64,000 nt of DNA from Membranipora membranacea. Taxonomy: Eukaryota; Bryozoa; Gymnolaemata; Cheilostomatida; Membraniporidae. Shown here piece after piece: positions 37,501 to 50,600 of the stretch (within the stretch, counting starts at the first letter, position 1; the number at the start of each line of letters is the position of its first letter). The DNA lies in the NCBI GenBank assembly GCA_914767715.1, contig OU612066.1, positions 31,532,283 through 31,596,282 of the forward strand, read 5' to 3'. Below the pieces are notes generated by a model. The model was given only the letters and a program-made list of their open reading frames with translations, was not told the origin of the DNA and ran no database searches. The position numbers and the translations under genes were made by a program.

Positions 37501-38538
37501 GCTCCGACCTGCCTGAAAACTGAGGGCATCTTGGCGCTGAATACGGCAGCCACACCCTTAAGGCACCGATATTTCTCAGTCTTCTGACAGAGACAAAAAT
37601 GCGATTTTAACCCAATTTTTTTTAACCCAATAAATAATTAAAAAACATTGGGAAGATTCTTTGTGAGAGTGACCTGAACATTTTTTTCCAAATTAAAGGC
37701 CAGCTTGTTTTATGATGGGGACTAAGACAGACCATGGAATAAATAAGTCAGAATAAAGGTGATATTTGGCACCCAGCTTCCATTCTATCTAATAGTTGCT
37801 TTGAGATTTATATTCTGCATGCCAGGGCTATGATGATAATAGACAGATGTTACATTCCCATGTTACTTACACTGAAAAACTTAAACTTTGTAACGAGTGC
37901 TGCTTTAAGTCTCTTCAATACTTTCCACTTTTTATCCAGTGGAAGCGAGTTGACTGACTCATTTAGGTTCTCATCTGACAGTATCGTATCTGGATCCTTT
38001 GTTGACACATCGTCAGATCGGGGGAATCTAGGAGATACCTAAAGAAAAGTAGGGATCGATATCACTATACTGCAAGGATTACATTTTTCGTATGCTAGTT
38101 TTACGCTGGCTTTTCATGGCACACATAATACTCTCTGACTTTGTCTCAATCATTAAATACTACAAACAATGAACTGGAGGAAAGTACAGCAATCAGTTAA
38201 CTTTACTACTTCTCATGTGACCCAGTTTTTGCTGTAATACTTTATAAAAACTGTTCCAACTTATCTCCTTCAAATGCTCAAGGTGTAGGTGCTTGCTAGT
38301 CCAAAGCACCAAACTTTTGCCGAAATAAAATATGGTTTATGACTCAATCTTTGCCAATTTTTAAAGCACAAATTTTGATTGCGTTTATTTGTCTCTCCTT
38401 TCTTTTCTTCTTAAAGATCTTTCGTTCTGGTGGTCTGGTTGTTGGTTTCGTCAAGGATCTCACCATATTTGTGCCAGATTATTACAGAAAATCTTACCTC
38501 AAAACTGCTCGATGTTTTTAAGCTGGCTGTCGTGAAGC
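34577..38538 (-). CDS. Uncharacterised gene, at least seven exons
   Basis: Exons right to left: 38537-38498 (tentative), 38038-37871, 37310-37164 (GC donor), 36969-36823, 36631-36490, 36295-35964, 35686-35579 and 34678-34577. The last seven agree in phase throughout and sum to 1146 nt ending in TAG. The 38038 and 36969 exons encode related ~45-residue modules ending S(V/Y)(N/D)SLP..K..K.WK..K.A....K. The 37310 exon is basic then acidic. The 36295 exon is long and polar with a CSCRHH motif. No signal peptide or membrane segment is seen. I do not recognise the family. The start codon is not identified. The module exon is duplicated at 57785-57952. Confidence 0.7.
34945..35459. mobile_element. 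Fold-back MITE with ~200-bp arms
   Basis: The left arm from ATAGACAGTTTTCTGAGCTC is matched by the reverse complement ending GAGCTCAGAAAACTGTCTAT. Pairing continues through TTTTAACCCACGCCGCATAG and CTTGAAAACCG and then weakens toward the centre. It lies in an intron of the 34.6-38.5 kb minus-strand gene. Confidence 0.9.
37378..37600 (+). repeat. tRNA-derived SINE
   Basis: Box A GTAGCTCAGTTGGTAAGAGC and box B GGTCATGGGTTTGAATCTC are about 40 bases apart. They are followed by a non-tRNA body containing GTGCTCCGACCTGCCTG and an A/T-rich tail. The copy at 57520-57715 shares head and body in the opposite orientation. It sits in an intron of the minus-strand gene. Confidence 0.85.
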
Positions 38539-39744
38539 TGAAAAGGTTGGCTGTGTGGGTAATAACTGCTTGAGTGTTGAACACTATTGTTGATACGCCC
38601 TGATAAAGGCTTTATTGCTTGGATTCTATTGGATGTAGATAAGAAATGCAAACATGGGAAAATCCATCATCCATTCCACATGTTCACCAGGATATTCGCT
38701 AAATCTGTGAGTCACCAAACCATCACAGTTGAGCTTTCATGGTTATACTATACCGTATAGATGGGAGTATTTGGATTGTTCTTTCGGGTGCTAAGTTTTT
38801 CGAAAGTCATTGAATGGCTTTTTTATGGCGTGTTTATCTTGATTGCTTATTCCATTGTGCCCATGACGGAACAATATCTGGTCACACCAGGGAGAATGGA
38901 ATTCCATTCTCCCTGGTCTTACAGATGACTTGCTCATGAACTTCATAAACTTTGGCTGATGCATAATGATAGGCTGCTATGCAATGTCAAGATAGAAGTT
39001 ATGCTAACTTGATCAAAGAGCAGACAACCTCTAATGAGTAAACTGTATATTCAGGAAGTTCCCATGTGACTTCACTCGCCAGATCTCATTGTACAGAAAA
39101 TGTCTTCATCTCTTTATTGCAAAACATGATCATATTTAATGAAACATGAAAATCAATGTTATCGTTCTAATCTTATGGTTTTCAGAATTGAGAGAACACC
39201 ATTTGAATTATGGGAACTGAGACTGACGGACTTGACTGTTTTAATATTTGCACCTGTACATAACGTTTTAGACAATGCTGTACCAAAGATTTGGGTAAGA
39301 AAACATTCTTGGCTGCTAGCTTTTCACCTAGTCCATCACCTGTCACATGATTATAACAATCAACTAAACACCGGTGATATTTATGAGTATAATGATATAT
39401 AAAAAAGTATCGTGACGATCGCTCGAATGAAGTGGTAACTCCAAAACAGATAACTAACAATATTCCAATTCAAAGTCCTGGCCTTGATCATTGGCAAATA
39501 TTCATATATGTTTAAAATAATAATGTTACATTATAGAGAGCATGTGAAGTCTCATACTAGATGACATGCATATAATAATTGTTTGATTTTAAGTAAAGGC
39601 CTGGAAATCCTGATTTCTATATGGTGATGGCTGTACGGTGGTGTACTGAGCGTAATGGTTTTCATTAGATTTAATTCAATTTTCTAAGCACATAAATTAA
39701 TGTTTTTAATCATCATAATAGTGTTAAAATCCGCATTACTCAGC

Positions 39745-42433
39745 AGGTTAGATGCTGACTTGGTTAGATGCTGACAAACAACAAATGATAAAATGTGATG
39801 GATATGACAGTCATTTTTCTAACAGAAAAGGCGGAGTTGGTGGGGGCGTATGTATTCTATCTTCAACTAAGCTCAATGCCACATTGCTATCTACCTTCAC
39901 AACACGAACGGTCTCAGCAGCATGGATACTTGTAAAAGTCAAGGCACATCGACCTCTAATTTTTGGTTGCCTATATCATCCTCCAAACGCTGACCGAAGT
40001 GCTACGCTTGAGTATGTTGAGTCAACGATCGCCAAGCTGACCACAAAACACCCAAGCTCTAACTACCTTATTGCAGGTGATTTTAATCGATTACCAGTAA
40101 AGATATGTGTGAGCAATTTGGACTCAGAGATTTGGTAAATTTCTCTACACGTGGCGACACCAAACTTGACCTTGTCCTGACAGATATCGAAGAATACTCC
40201 AATCCCACTAAACTAGCCCCGATAGCACATAACGATCACTGCTGCATATTTGTGGAGGGGCAAATCAGTCACAAGAGTAATTACACTACAACAAAACGTA
40301 GACTGATAACTCCTGAAAGAAAGAAAGATCTGCTTCCAGACTTAGCTGCAACTAGATGGGATGATATAATAGAAGCAGCTTGTATTAATACAAAAGTCGA
40401 GACATTTCACAACAAAATGAATGTTCTCCTGGACAAACACTGCCCTGAACAGACAGTCAAAATAAAATCTGACCGACCACCTTGGATTACGACATCAATC
40501 CTAAAGCTAACTAAGGCAGGGAATGAGGCGTTTGATAAAAACTGTCTCTCTTACAAATTCCTAAGGGCACTTGTTCAGAAAGCCGTAAGATCAAGCAAGA
40601 GAAGGTACATCAGTTAGAAACTCAACAGTGATAGGAATGCAAAGTCATGGTGGAGCACAGTCAAAAATATCACCAACAAGAAATGTACAAAACCACTACC
40701 AGAGTATGCAGTTATAGATGGTGAGCGTATGGATAATAAACAGCTGAGTAACAACCTAAATATCTTCTACAAGAGTGTGGGCGGTGATGCGGTCAACATC
40801 AACAGTAGTACAGCACCTAGTCCTAGAGCAGCACTCGATCCAGTCAGCCTAGATTAAGCGCCTACTAAGTCAGCTCGACCAGGAGGATGTATGTATCCCT
40901 ATCCATGATATCATGGATAGGGATACATACATCTTCCCTTCCGTCTTTGGAGAGCCATGTCGGATAATCTTCATGGCTCGTAGCTTTTGTCTGGTCGAGC
41001 TCTGGATACTGACCAGTTTGCAGCATAGTGTTCACTATAATATAGTGAACACTATGCTGCAAACTGGTCAGTATCCAGATTTTTATAAACGTGCTCAAGT
41101 GACTCAAATTCCCAAAGTTACACGGCCACAAATGTATAAGGATTTTAGACCCATATCTTTACTTTTTCATGTTGGAAAGTTATGTGAGCAAGTCATAGTG
41201 GACAAGTTGAAGTTTTCTGTAAAAGCCAATATTTCTGATAACCAGTTTGCATATCGGCAAAGTTTAGGCACGACCGACGCCATCCTACAACTCCTAGATG
41301 ATTGTACCTCTGACCTTGATATTGTGAATAACAAATATGTGCAATTGGGCTTTTTAGATTTTTCGCAAGCTTTTGATAAGCTACAACCTAGTATTGTTAT
41401 AGATAAGATGTGTAAATGTGGTATTAATGAGAGTTTATTAGATATTTTGTGCAATTTTTTAGAGCAAAGGAAACGGTGCGTGAAAGTCAATCAAAGTTTT
41501 TCTAATTATATAGACATATCTGTAGGTGCACCTCAGGGCACTAAGCTAGGCCCCCTACTATGGCTTTTTTATGTTAATGACCTAAGTCTAGGCGGCTACA
41601 ATATGGTACAATACGCAGATGATACAACATTTTATAAAACATTTAGCAATCAAGGAGAAAGCGTAGCTGAAGCTGTCACCCATACTATGAAATGGGCCGT
41701 AGATAATATGATGCTTTTGAATGCTAACAAGACGGTCATTATGAATGTTATTTTAATGGTCGTACTAATTATGATGAGACTATTTTTGTTGATGATTCAG
41801 TAAGTGTTCAACCTTCTACGGATACCAAGTTTTTAGGCATACACATTGACAAACATCTAACTTTTAGTAATAATGTTGACAGCATTGTTTCAAGTTGCAA
41901 TTCAAGGCTTTTTCTGTTACGCCAACTGAAAGTCCTTGGTATGAATAGAGAAGGACTTAAACGATACTACTGTGCCAACATCCGATCCCTAATCACGTAT
42001 GCCTCCCCTGCTTGGTTTTTTATGTTATCTGATCAAGACAGGGATAGATTAGAAAGAATACAGCGATCAGCTAGCAGGACGATTTTACCTGATCTTAGTT
42101 ATAGTGAGAGATTACAAGTTTTAGCTTTGCCCACCGCATATGATTTTAGTTTTGAACTCTCGAAGTGCCATTTTTTACGAATAGCTGATGATCCGACCCA
42201 TCCACTTTATATTCGAATACCAAGAAATTTTAGTAGGGATTCCTCTCGCAATAATACCATTTTTTTTAGACCTAAGAAATGTAGAACACAAAAGCGTGCC
42301 AAATCGTTTTTTCCTTTTTTTATGACATATTTCAACAATCACCGGTCTTAGTATTTTTTTTACGCATTGTACACATTCCACACTATCATCATTGATAACG
42401 AATGTATCAATAAAATCTAATCTAATCTAATCA
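39745..42433 (+). mobile_element. 5'-truncated, broken non-LTR retrotransposon (CR1/L2/Jockey-like)
   Basis: Starts inside the endonuclease domain (CLYHPPNAD, LIAGDFN) and shifts frame near 40105. It continues with LDLVLTD and HNDHCC, then reverse transcriptase with DFRPISL, FLDFSQAFD, SVGAPQGTKLGPLLW and the catalytic YADD. It shifts frame again near 41750-41800, continues with FLGIHIDKHLTF and AWFFMLSDQDRDRLERIQRS, and ends at 42351. The 3' end carries ATCTA repeats (ATCTAATCTAATCTAATC), as in CR1/L2-type tails. The duplicated copy at 60.2 kb lacks it, which fixes the insertion limits to within a few bases. A stop at 40615-40617 and an internal inversion make it inactive. Confidence 0.9.
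40886..41079. repeat. Inverted segment bounded by two palindromes, inside the LINE
   Basis: 40886-40933 is a perfect 48-bp palindrome. 41001-41039 and 41041-41079 form a second with 39-base arms around one base. The stretch between them reads as LINE protein on the minus strand (KATSHEDYPTWLSKD), while both flanks read on the plus strand, so the segment is inverted. Confidence 0.85.
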
Positions 42434-43020
42434 GGGCAAATGTTTATGAAGAAATAACCAAATTTGCAGTCTTCAAAATCCCCAGTGTCTCACCTCCAAA
42501 TTGTCTATTGTACGAAGGCTGAATTACTAGTTATTCAAGAAAAAACTGTGAAGGCCTCCTTAATTGTGGAAGGAAATATACAAATATAAATCTTACTTTC
42601 CACCGAAACTATCAGACTCTGAAATAGCGAGGGACCATCCAGGTAGATCGTAGGACCATCATTGTCTGGTACCTAGCTTCTCACTATCTTAGACTACTAA
42701 TCAGATCTTATAAAATGGTACAGTCTGAACGAGATAACAGCAGTGAAGCCATTAATTAGTATATTCTTCTCTCACATCACCACTAAATCTTTATATTCAG
42801 CTAGTGACTTCTCCAAGTAGCGACAGAGAGACATCCCGGGTATTCATTCTTAAGAATGGTTTGGGTCTTAGCTCAGCTCTCGAAACTATGCTACCAGCTA
42901 AATCATTTATGTTATTTTATTTATAATAATCTGATAGATCTTTTAATATCAATATGCTAAATGATTTGGAAAGGACATGTTAAAATGGGGATAGTGATGG
43001 CTATTTAGTGTAAAAACTTT
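42434..43020. other. Continuation of the segmental duplication after the LINE
   Basis: 42434-42810 matches about 60270-60640. The rest is AT-rich with no gene. Confidence 0.6.
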
Positions 43021-43029
43021 CAACATATG

Positions 43030-43870
43030 CCTTAGAATAGAAATAATGGTAGTCGGGTATGACTGAGCCAAATTTCAGGTTAGTCCCATCCTATTGCTCT
43101 TATAAAGCTTACTGTCCATAAATGTCAAAATCCAACTCATTACTACACAACCCCTGCTGTTGTGGGATGCCAAGCCAGGGCCATATTTACTTATTAATCT
43201 TGATGATATTGCCTGTCTTTATCGATGTCACTAATACAAACAAAGTTTGACACCACTGTCTGACAACAATTTGTCGCTTTCTTGAGAAAATAAGGTCAGC
43301 ATTGACTCTAATCTGACACCCTCCCCTTTATGTTGGCTGTTTACATTTACATTCAACATCAAACACAACCAAGTGCCTGCGAATTTATTTTTTACTTTTA
43401 GAAATGTTAGGATTTTGCAGTCCCTCACATAATGATGTGAAAATGATAGTTCCGTACATATAATAAACCATTGAACACAATCCACCAGCAACTGGGCAAA
43501 AACTGCAGTGTACTGTGCCACCCCGTACTTTTGGGTATAGCTTGATGAGTAAGGCTGAGATTTAATAATAATACAAAGTGCAATTATCAGCTCAAAATAC
43601 ACTCCTCTAGGAAAAAAATTACAAGCCTGTTACCACAGGTGGGATTAATGTTAATAATCCATCCATTTAAACAAGGAAAACAAGTAAAAAACCATTGTTA
43701 TGAAACAGGTAAAAAAACGCTGATTTTTGAATCCCATTTTCTGATAATCACGCATTGTGGATTCTTCTGAACTATTTCAAATACATTAACAATCCTGAAA
43801 CAAATAGAAAAGTTTAAGTCTCCCAAAGTCAGTTCCATATTTGTCTGCAGGCTTGTAGGCTGGAGTCGTC
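43030..43870. repeat. Second duplicated block (partner 53210-54530)
   Basis: Shared words include GGTAGTC-GGT-TGAC, CACAGGTGGGATTAAT / CAACAGGTGGGATTAAT and CCATTGTTATGAAACA, in the same orientation. Divergence is moderate, with indels. No exon is supported. Confidence 0.75.
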
Positions 43871-44654
43871 ACACGTTTGCCTTCCTCCTGGATCTGGAAA
43901 TCATCTCTTTTTTTTCTGCTCTTTGCCTCACCTATACATGATATGTAAGTACTTCGGTTCAATATTTTGTGCTATGGATATTTACTACTTTGGATGCGGT
44001 TTTATTTTGAATCTCCTTAAGGAGTTGCCTCCCTTGTCATGTTTTATTGCATACTATGTGACCGACGGAAGTTCATCGATGTAACTGTATTGGGATGTTT
44101 TCTTGAACTGCAAAATTAATTAGCCTATTCATGAATTATCGAATTATTATTATCTCCTGTGTGGTTATGCAGCAACCTGCTGGTGTAAATTGTCAAGTGT
44201 CTTGTCAGTATTAATTAAAAATTTGACAAATTGTTTAAATTTGTGGCATCAGGTCAGGTCAGGTCATGTCGCCAGCAAAACCATGAGGCCAAATTTGTTG
44301 TGACCTCACTCAGATTACTGCAGAATTCATATTATCATTGCCTTAGTCATATTGTCATTACCTTAAAGAAGCAAGTAGAAGCAGGACGCATTTTCTCTCT
44401 CGTTATTTTACTCTCTGCACATTTAATCAGAAAAATGTAGCCAGAGTTTTATTTACAAAGCTTATCGGCTATCAATTCATCTTCACTACAATACTGACTT
44501 TTCAAGAGGACATGTAAGTTTAATGTTTTATTATACTTGTTTTATTATTATTTCCTATGTATTATTGTAATCATTTTTGTAAGAAAAGGCGACTGAAATT
44601 AATTGTGACAATTTTCTTTACTTCTTTTATGTTACTTTTCACTGTAGAAACCTG
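43871..44654. other. Spacer upstream of the receptor gene
   Basis: AT-rich, with GGTCAGGTCAGGTCA near 44251. No separate gene was found. Promoter position unknown. Confidence 0.4.
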
Positions 44655-47600
44655 ATGGATCAACTAGTATTAGATCGATACACACCTATTAGATCGAGAA
44701 GTGACCTAACCAGTCACCATTTGTAAGTTGAATAAAGTATTAAAAATTAATTAAGTAACATTTTTATCGTAACAGTGTAATTATCACCCCTTCTATCATA
44801 GGTTAATTAATGCTGCTAAAGGATGCAATGTTTGTGAAGTATTTTTTGCCTGATTGGTTGGTTAAATTGTTATTCAATTCCGAGAATTTTCTTCATGGCA
44901 CTTTTGTGGCTTTTATTTTGTCAATTTTTATGTACTTTCTTTGATTGCTGTATTTACCTATGTTTCAGGGTACAATAAATAAAATGTTTCGTTGCCAAAC
45001 TTCTCGATCCGATACAGTAACTAATTGGTTTTAATTAGAAAACAGATATATCAAAAACAGTTAATGCTATTCATGATCTAAACTAATATGAGCCCATTGA
45101 TCATAATTTCAGGTTGTTCATTGGGACTGCCAAATGTTTTACAGCGATAATAGCACTATACAGAGTTATATCTGCAGTATCTGCTCAAGGTTTGTCATAA
45201 TCCTGATTTATTTTGATAAACCTGATTATCTATAGCGCTGATTAACACCATGAAAATGCAAAAAACAATAGTTTTATGGAATTAAATAACAATTGTTGAA
45301 CTATTTTTTGCATCCAACCTCAACTTAGGTAGACCTACCGGCTCTTGTTATGATGCCCTTTCTTTGACCTATCGTTTGATTATATCATGTTTACCAACAG
45401 TAAAATTGTATTACCATGAAGAGCCTCTTTGCCACCAAATGCTCAGGCAGTTAATTTCAAATCTTTAGTTCTGACAGTTGAGGAGACAATTGATTTGGAT
45501 GAAGCTGGGGTTTGCAGTTGGTATGACAGTAGTGAGGACAAGAGCTCAGATAAGATAAGGTACTGCGGAGCAAAGATTGCAGGAATCGGGAGTCAACCAA
45601 TATTTCGTCAAATCCGGATTAAAGGTTCCTGTGACAACTGCTTATCGTCTTCAATCATCTGAGTTCTAACAGCGGTCCATGTCTGTTAAACAAAACTGTG
45701 ACTAGTAACAGAGAAAACAGAACATGCCCAGAACAGAGGGAATACTTCAGAGGACAGATTGATTTACTACTGCAGATTGAAAAACAAGTCGAGCCAGAAA
45801 TAAACATCAAATTTGCAGGTATAAGTTTATTGCAGGTTGATTATAGTAAAAAAATGAATGATAGTACATCATACAATCAATAATATAACTGTCCAGGTTT
45901 GTCTTTCAACAGATCAATCATCTGGTGTATAAATATACCGTAATAAATTCTAATGCATTTTTTTATTATCATTTCTTTCAGTATTTCCTGTGTTTCTGTT
46001 TACAATGTCAGACTCTAATGGTAATATTGATGTCAGTCGCTACCCAGATGGATACATCACAGGAAAATACCACAAGATCACATCAAACAATTTTATGCGT
46101 GCAGGACTTATTAATTTGCCAGTAGCAGGAACTGTGACTATATACATATATCGGATTGATGCGACAATAGCAAAAGTTCAGAATTTCAACATTTTCAGTT
46201 CTGACAAACTTTATGACGTTACACAACTTTCTGACACAGATCGACAAATGAATTTTTTTGGCCCTACCAATATCACATTACTTTATCAACCAGAGCAGGG
46301 ATATGATATTAAAGATGAATTGATCCACGTCAGGTATTCAGGTATGTATTTTATGTACTTATTATGTCTAAAAGACTCAAAATGAATTTGCAACTGTGAA
46401 GCAACCATATTACTGGAATTCAGTTGCATCATATATCATATCATTTTCAAAGAATATTCCATCTACTGCTAGAAATTCCACAGCCATACATACCACAACA
46501 CAGACACTTTGTTTTGACCTAGATTAAGTCGGTTGATTGGCAATGACTATATAATTGCGAACTGGGCAAATAGGGAAAGAGCAACATTGATCAAGGAGTT
46601 CGAGTCTCTAACTCCTTGCATTGATATAGCTGTACTTTCCAAGCCTAGGGGTACACAACCTGAGTATTATTACCTTATTTCTAAGGGTCCTGTCCTCAAA
46701 GACAAGGTCATAGGTGATTCTCTAAGCAGGAACTCTACCAATTGGGCTAACAAGATATTGATGGGATATCCTTAGTCATTAAACAGAACAGTTTTGTGGA
46801 TTACACCTTAGTCATTAAACAGATCAGTTTTGTGGATTACACCTTAGTCATTAAACAGATCAGTTTTGTGGATTACACTGTCTGAGATTTGTGAGGTGAT
46901 AAGGTTAAGATGATGTGTAAGTTTTGACACAATATGATTAAAATGAATTACAACATCTAAATTTACCATGATTCTATGTTACACATTATATCATACCTTC
47001 ATCATATTCATACTCTACTGTATACCAAACATGAATGTAATCATGATTAAATGACTTTTAGTGAGGTCGTGTAATACAAACATTGCAAATCTGAACATCC
47101 CAGCGTTAGAGAGGGTAACTGATCAGAACTACAGAGCCTCTTGTCTGCATGGGTTTGAGCTTCGACACAAAGCTCACACATTCAGCTGCAAAGATCGGCA
47201 ATGGGAACCACCGCTGGAATGTATTGCTCAAAACTCAAGTGTTCAAATATACACTACAGAATCAACCCCCGACACAGGTACTGACTTCTCATCTAAACGG
47301 TGTCTGTTTCCCTTTACCTTTACCGTCTATTATAACTAAAAATTAAACTGAAACTAAAATGTTCTTGGACTGCTCGGATCTAATCATTGCATTTTCCTAG
47401 ACTCCAATTTTTCAAATAATTCTGTAGCTCCTTTTATGAAAAGCTGGAAGCTCATTTGACCAACACTTGGCTTACAACTTACACAGTGTAAAGTCATCAT
47501 CAATAATTTGACTTCCTTACAGGGACAACTGACCACATAGATGGTGGAGACCAGGTGCCTCCAAGTCTAGAACAACTAACCACTGGAACTGAACAAACCA

Positions 47601-50600
47601 CAACTGAGAAAACAGTTACTATTAATTCAACAATAACATCTGCTGCTTCTATCGTATCCATCATTGCACCAACTCTGGGCTTATTGACAGTAATCGCAAT
47701 GCTACTGATTTGGTACTGCACTATAGTGAGGTATGTGAATTGCTTTAGCAGCTTGTTAAGTTTTTGCAATGATCGCTCTGTCTGAGCAAAAAGTTGGAAC
47801 TAAATTTAATCTAGAAACATTATCTTGACAACAATATTCGTAGCATTGTGTTAATATTATTAAGGTGCAAGTTAATAGCAAATAAAGCAAATAAACCACC
47901 TATGAGACGGCGCTGCTCTAACTATGCTAACTGCAGGCTGTTCACAATAATGCATTTTTTTATCTAGGGTTAGAGCTGAAGTGTCTAAAAACCAAACAAT
48001 CATCGAAATGAGAACACCAATTCAAGGTATGTGTCAGTTGTCCATGATTGTTTTGTGCTTATTTTATTGTGATTTAAATCATTTTCAGAGGTTTATTAGA
48101 CATGTATTTCAATATCTTTGGTCTAGTTGCTTAAAATCTCTGTCAGGGTTGCTGGAAGTCGCATTCTAATATCAACCATATCTCCCCTAATCAATTTTTT
48201 TACTTTTACAGTCAGGCATTATCTCATTATTGTTTTAAGCTTCTTTGAAATTACGAAAGCCAAATAATAAGAGTCCTGTCACAAATATTGTATCAAAAAA
48301 CTATACCACCCTTTCCAATAAAATGGTAACATTAGAAGATGATAACAAAATGCCACTCTTGCCACATGCCATATTTGAAGCACTAGGTATAAACCATTAG
48401 ACTTAATAATAAACCTTGACATATACATCATTAGCATGGAGGCACTGCTTATTAAGACTATGGTCTAAACTTTTCCATTTAATTTGGTTCAAAGAGACAA
48501 CCAGCCTTGATATTAGATATATTAGATAGATATTAGATATAATAACTTTTTGTTCTGCTGCAGCTCTTTGGTCATTAATGATTTGTAAAAATTACAAATA
48601 CTTTAACACCAGGTCCCTAAAAAGTACATTCAGTTAAAAAGGCTTGAATTCCAAAAGTAATTGGGCCCATGAGAAAAACACACCCATCAAAAATAGCGTT
48701 CTCTGAAAAACAGTTTAGTCCCATTGCTTGCAGTAATAAGAATGATAGATGCGCTCATTCATATACCATTTTCTTTTCATACTATCGGGATCTCTGCACC
48801 CCATCAGTCTAAGTAACAGATTCAGTTGTTTACCACGGAAGTAGTCCTCAGGACAGAGCCTGCATGTACACCTTGGATTATTTTCATCCATGTATGAAAA
48901 TATTCTTATCCCATCATAGCTGAACTTCTGACAAACGTCCTTGCAGTCAAAATACGACATTATAGATTGTGTTCGAGCCAACCAAAACATGTCTAAAAAT
49001 AAATGAAGAGAATAATTTACTGTCACACAATAATATCATCCACTCAAGGAGTAAAACTCCGTGAACTACTTGTACAAGACCACTGCTAGCAGATTAACGA
49101 GTTTGATAAAGGTTTTACAAAAGACTCAATAGGTCTGTATCATTTCTCTCATGTTCAATATCAGAGACAAATCAGTTGACTTCAATTTAAATTTTTGAAA
49201 AAATATTATCAAAAGAAAACACACCTCCAACAATCTTATGACCTTGATATTTGGCTGTCACCGTTCACTGCAAAATATTCCTCCCCCCCCCCCCAATGTA
49301 TTAGTTGAGCTGTTTAAGCTCCCATGGTCAAACTCAGGACTTAATTTGAAATGACCCTACCATCAGCATGTAAATACTATTGATGCTTACGGTTGTCACG
49401 ATATCATGAGCTACTGATCCAACTAATGATACAACCCACAGATACAATTTCATGATTTTCATAAGTGGCTCCCAGATTTTCAGCCCAAACACATTTTACT
49501 TAGAGACTCACCTGGTCTTTTATTGTATGGTCGTTTACATGTCCGGACTGGGCTTTCCAATACTAGCCAGTCTTCAGCATGAATAGATGGTGCGATTACA
49601 AGAGTAACCACTATAATAAGACCTGCTCCCCTCATTATTAATCAAAGCTGACACAGTAGATAAAAACGCTCCTAGTCGTTGATTGACCTTAACAAGTTCT
49701 GATTCACTGTATCCCTTTTCATGACATTTATATCATTGGTGTCTAATCCTTGATCGTCAATAGTATCATGTACTGATCTTGTTGTTGTGGTTTTGCTAAG
49801 ATGATTGCGCATTTGTGGCTGAAAAGTCAAGTATCTCAACCTGTCCTCAGAGACACCTTGACTATGTCAAAACATCTGAAAAGTTAAGACTTCTTCAATG
49901 ATGCAGACAGATCTTTCCACCAATTTTTTTGAAACTACATATTCGTCTTTCCTTCATATCAGGAGCATATATGAGAAGATTTATAAAAGTGGGGATCTGC
50001 TACTTGCAAAGGAAAGCGCTGTGTAAGTTCCGGCTGACATACATTTTTCGTGTATAGAATATGGTACGAAGTGATGTTTCTGCTGAGCTCTAAATATGTT
50101 GAGCATGATCATTTCGTTTTTTACATACCAATGTGTTATTTTATTTGACTTAGATGGCGATAAAGCTGCTGACGCGACCAAAGGGGATGTTGATTCTGTG
50201 TCTGATTATGAAGTGATCGAGCGAACTGATCCTTATCTGGACTACTGTGTGATAAACGAGTACGACACAATGAGCATTGTGAACCAAAGTATCTCTCAGT
50301 ACGACTCCAAAGAAACTGCTAGGAGTAAATCACCCGACGCAGAGTCTGAACACAGATTTGCCGAAAACTTACCACAGACTTCTTCGGATTTGTTGGGATC
50401 GATTTCCCGGGAAATAAGTAGGAGAGGCATAGATTTGCATAAAAAACAGCTTCCCAATTTCTCAAGCATGAAAAGACCTCATTATGGCCCAAAAAGAAAA
50501 GTACCCAAAACACCTCCAATGCCTTGCAGGGGGCCTCAGGGATTGAGAGTCTTTTCCAAAAGACAACAGACAACTGAAGATGAGGTGTACAGAAACAGTT

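Larger units (their letters stand above)
37803..42810. repeat. Segmental duplication, copy 1 (partner 57710-60640)
   Basis: From GAGATTTATATTCTGCATGCC onward this copy matches 57710-60640 in the same orientation, with point changes and small indels. Copy 1 contains the LINE insertion that copy 2 lacks. The shared part includes the 38038-37871 exon and about 2 kb of neighbouring sequence. Confidence 0.85.

Noticed and set aside
40865-41131. Minus-strand open frame with LINE-like peptide
   Set aside because: It is the inverted segment of the LINE read on the opposite strand, not a separate gene.
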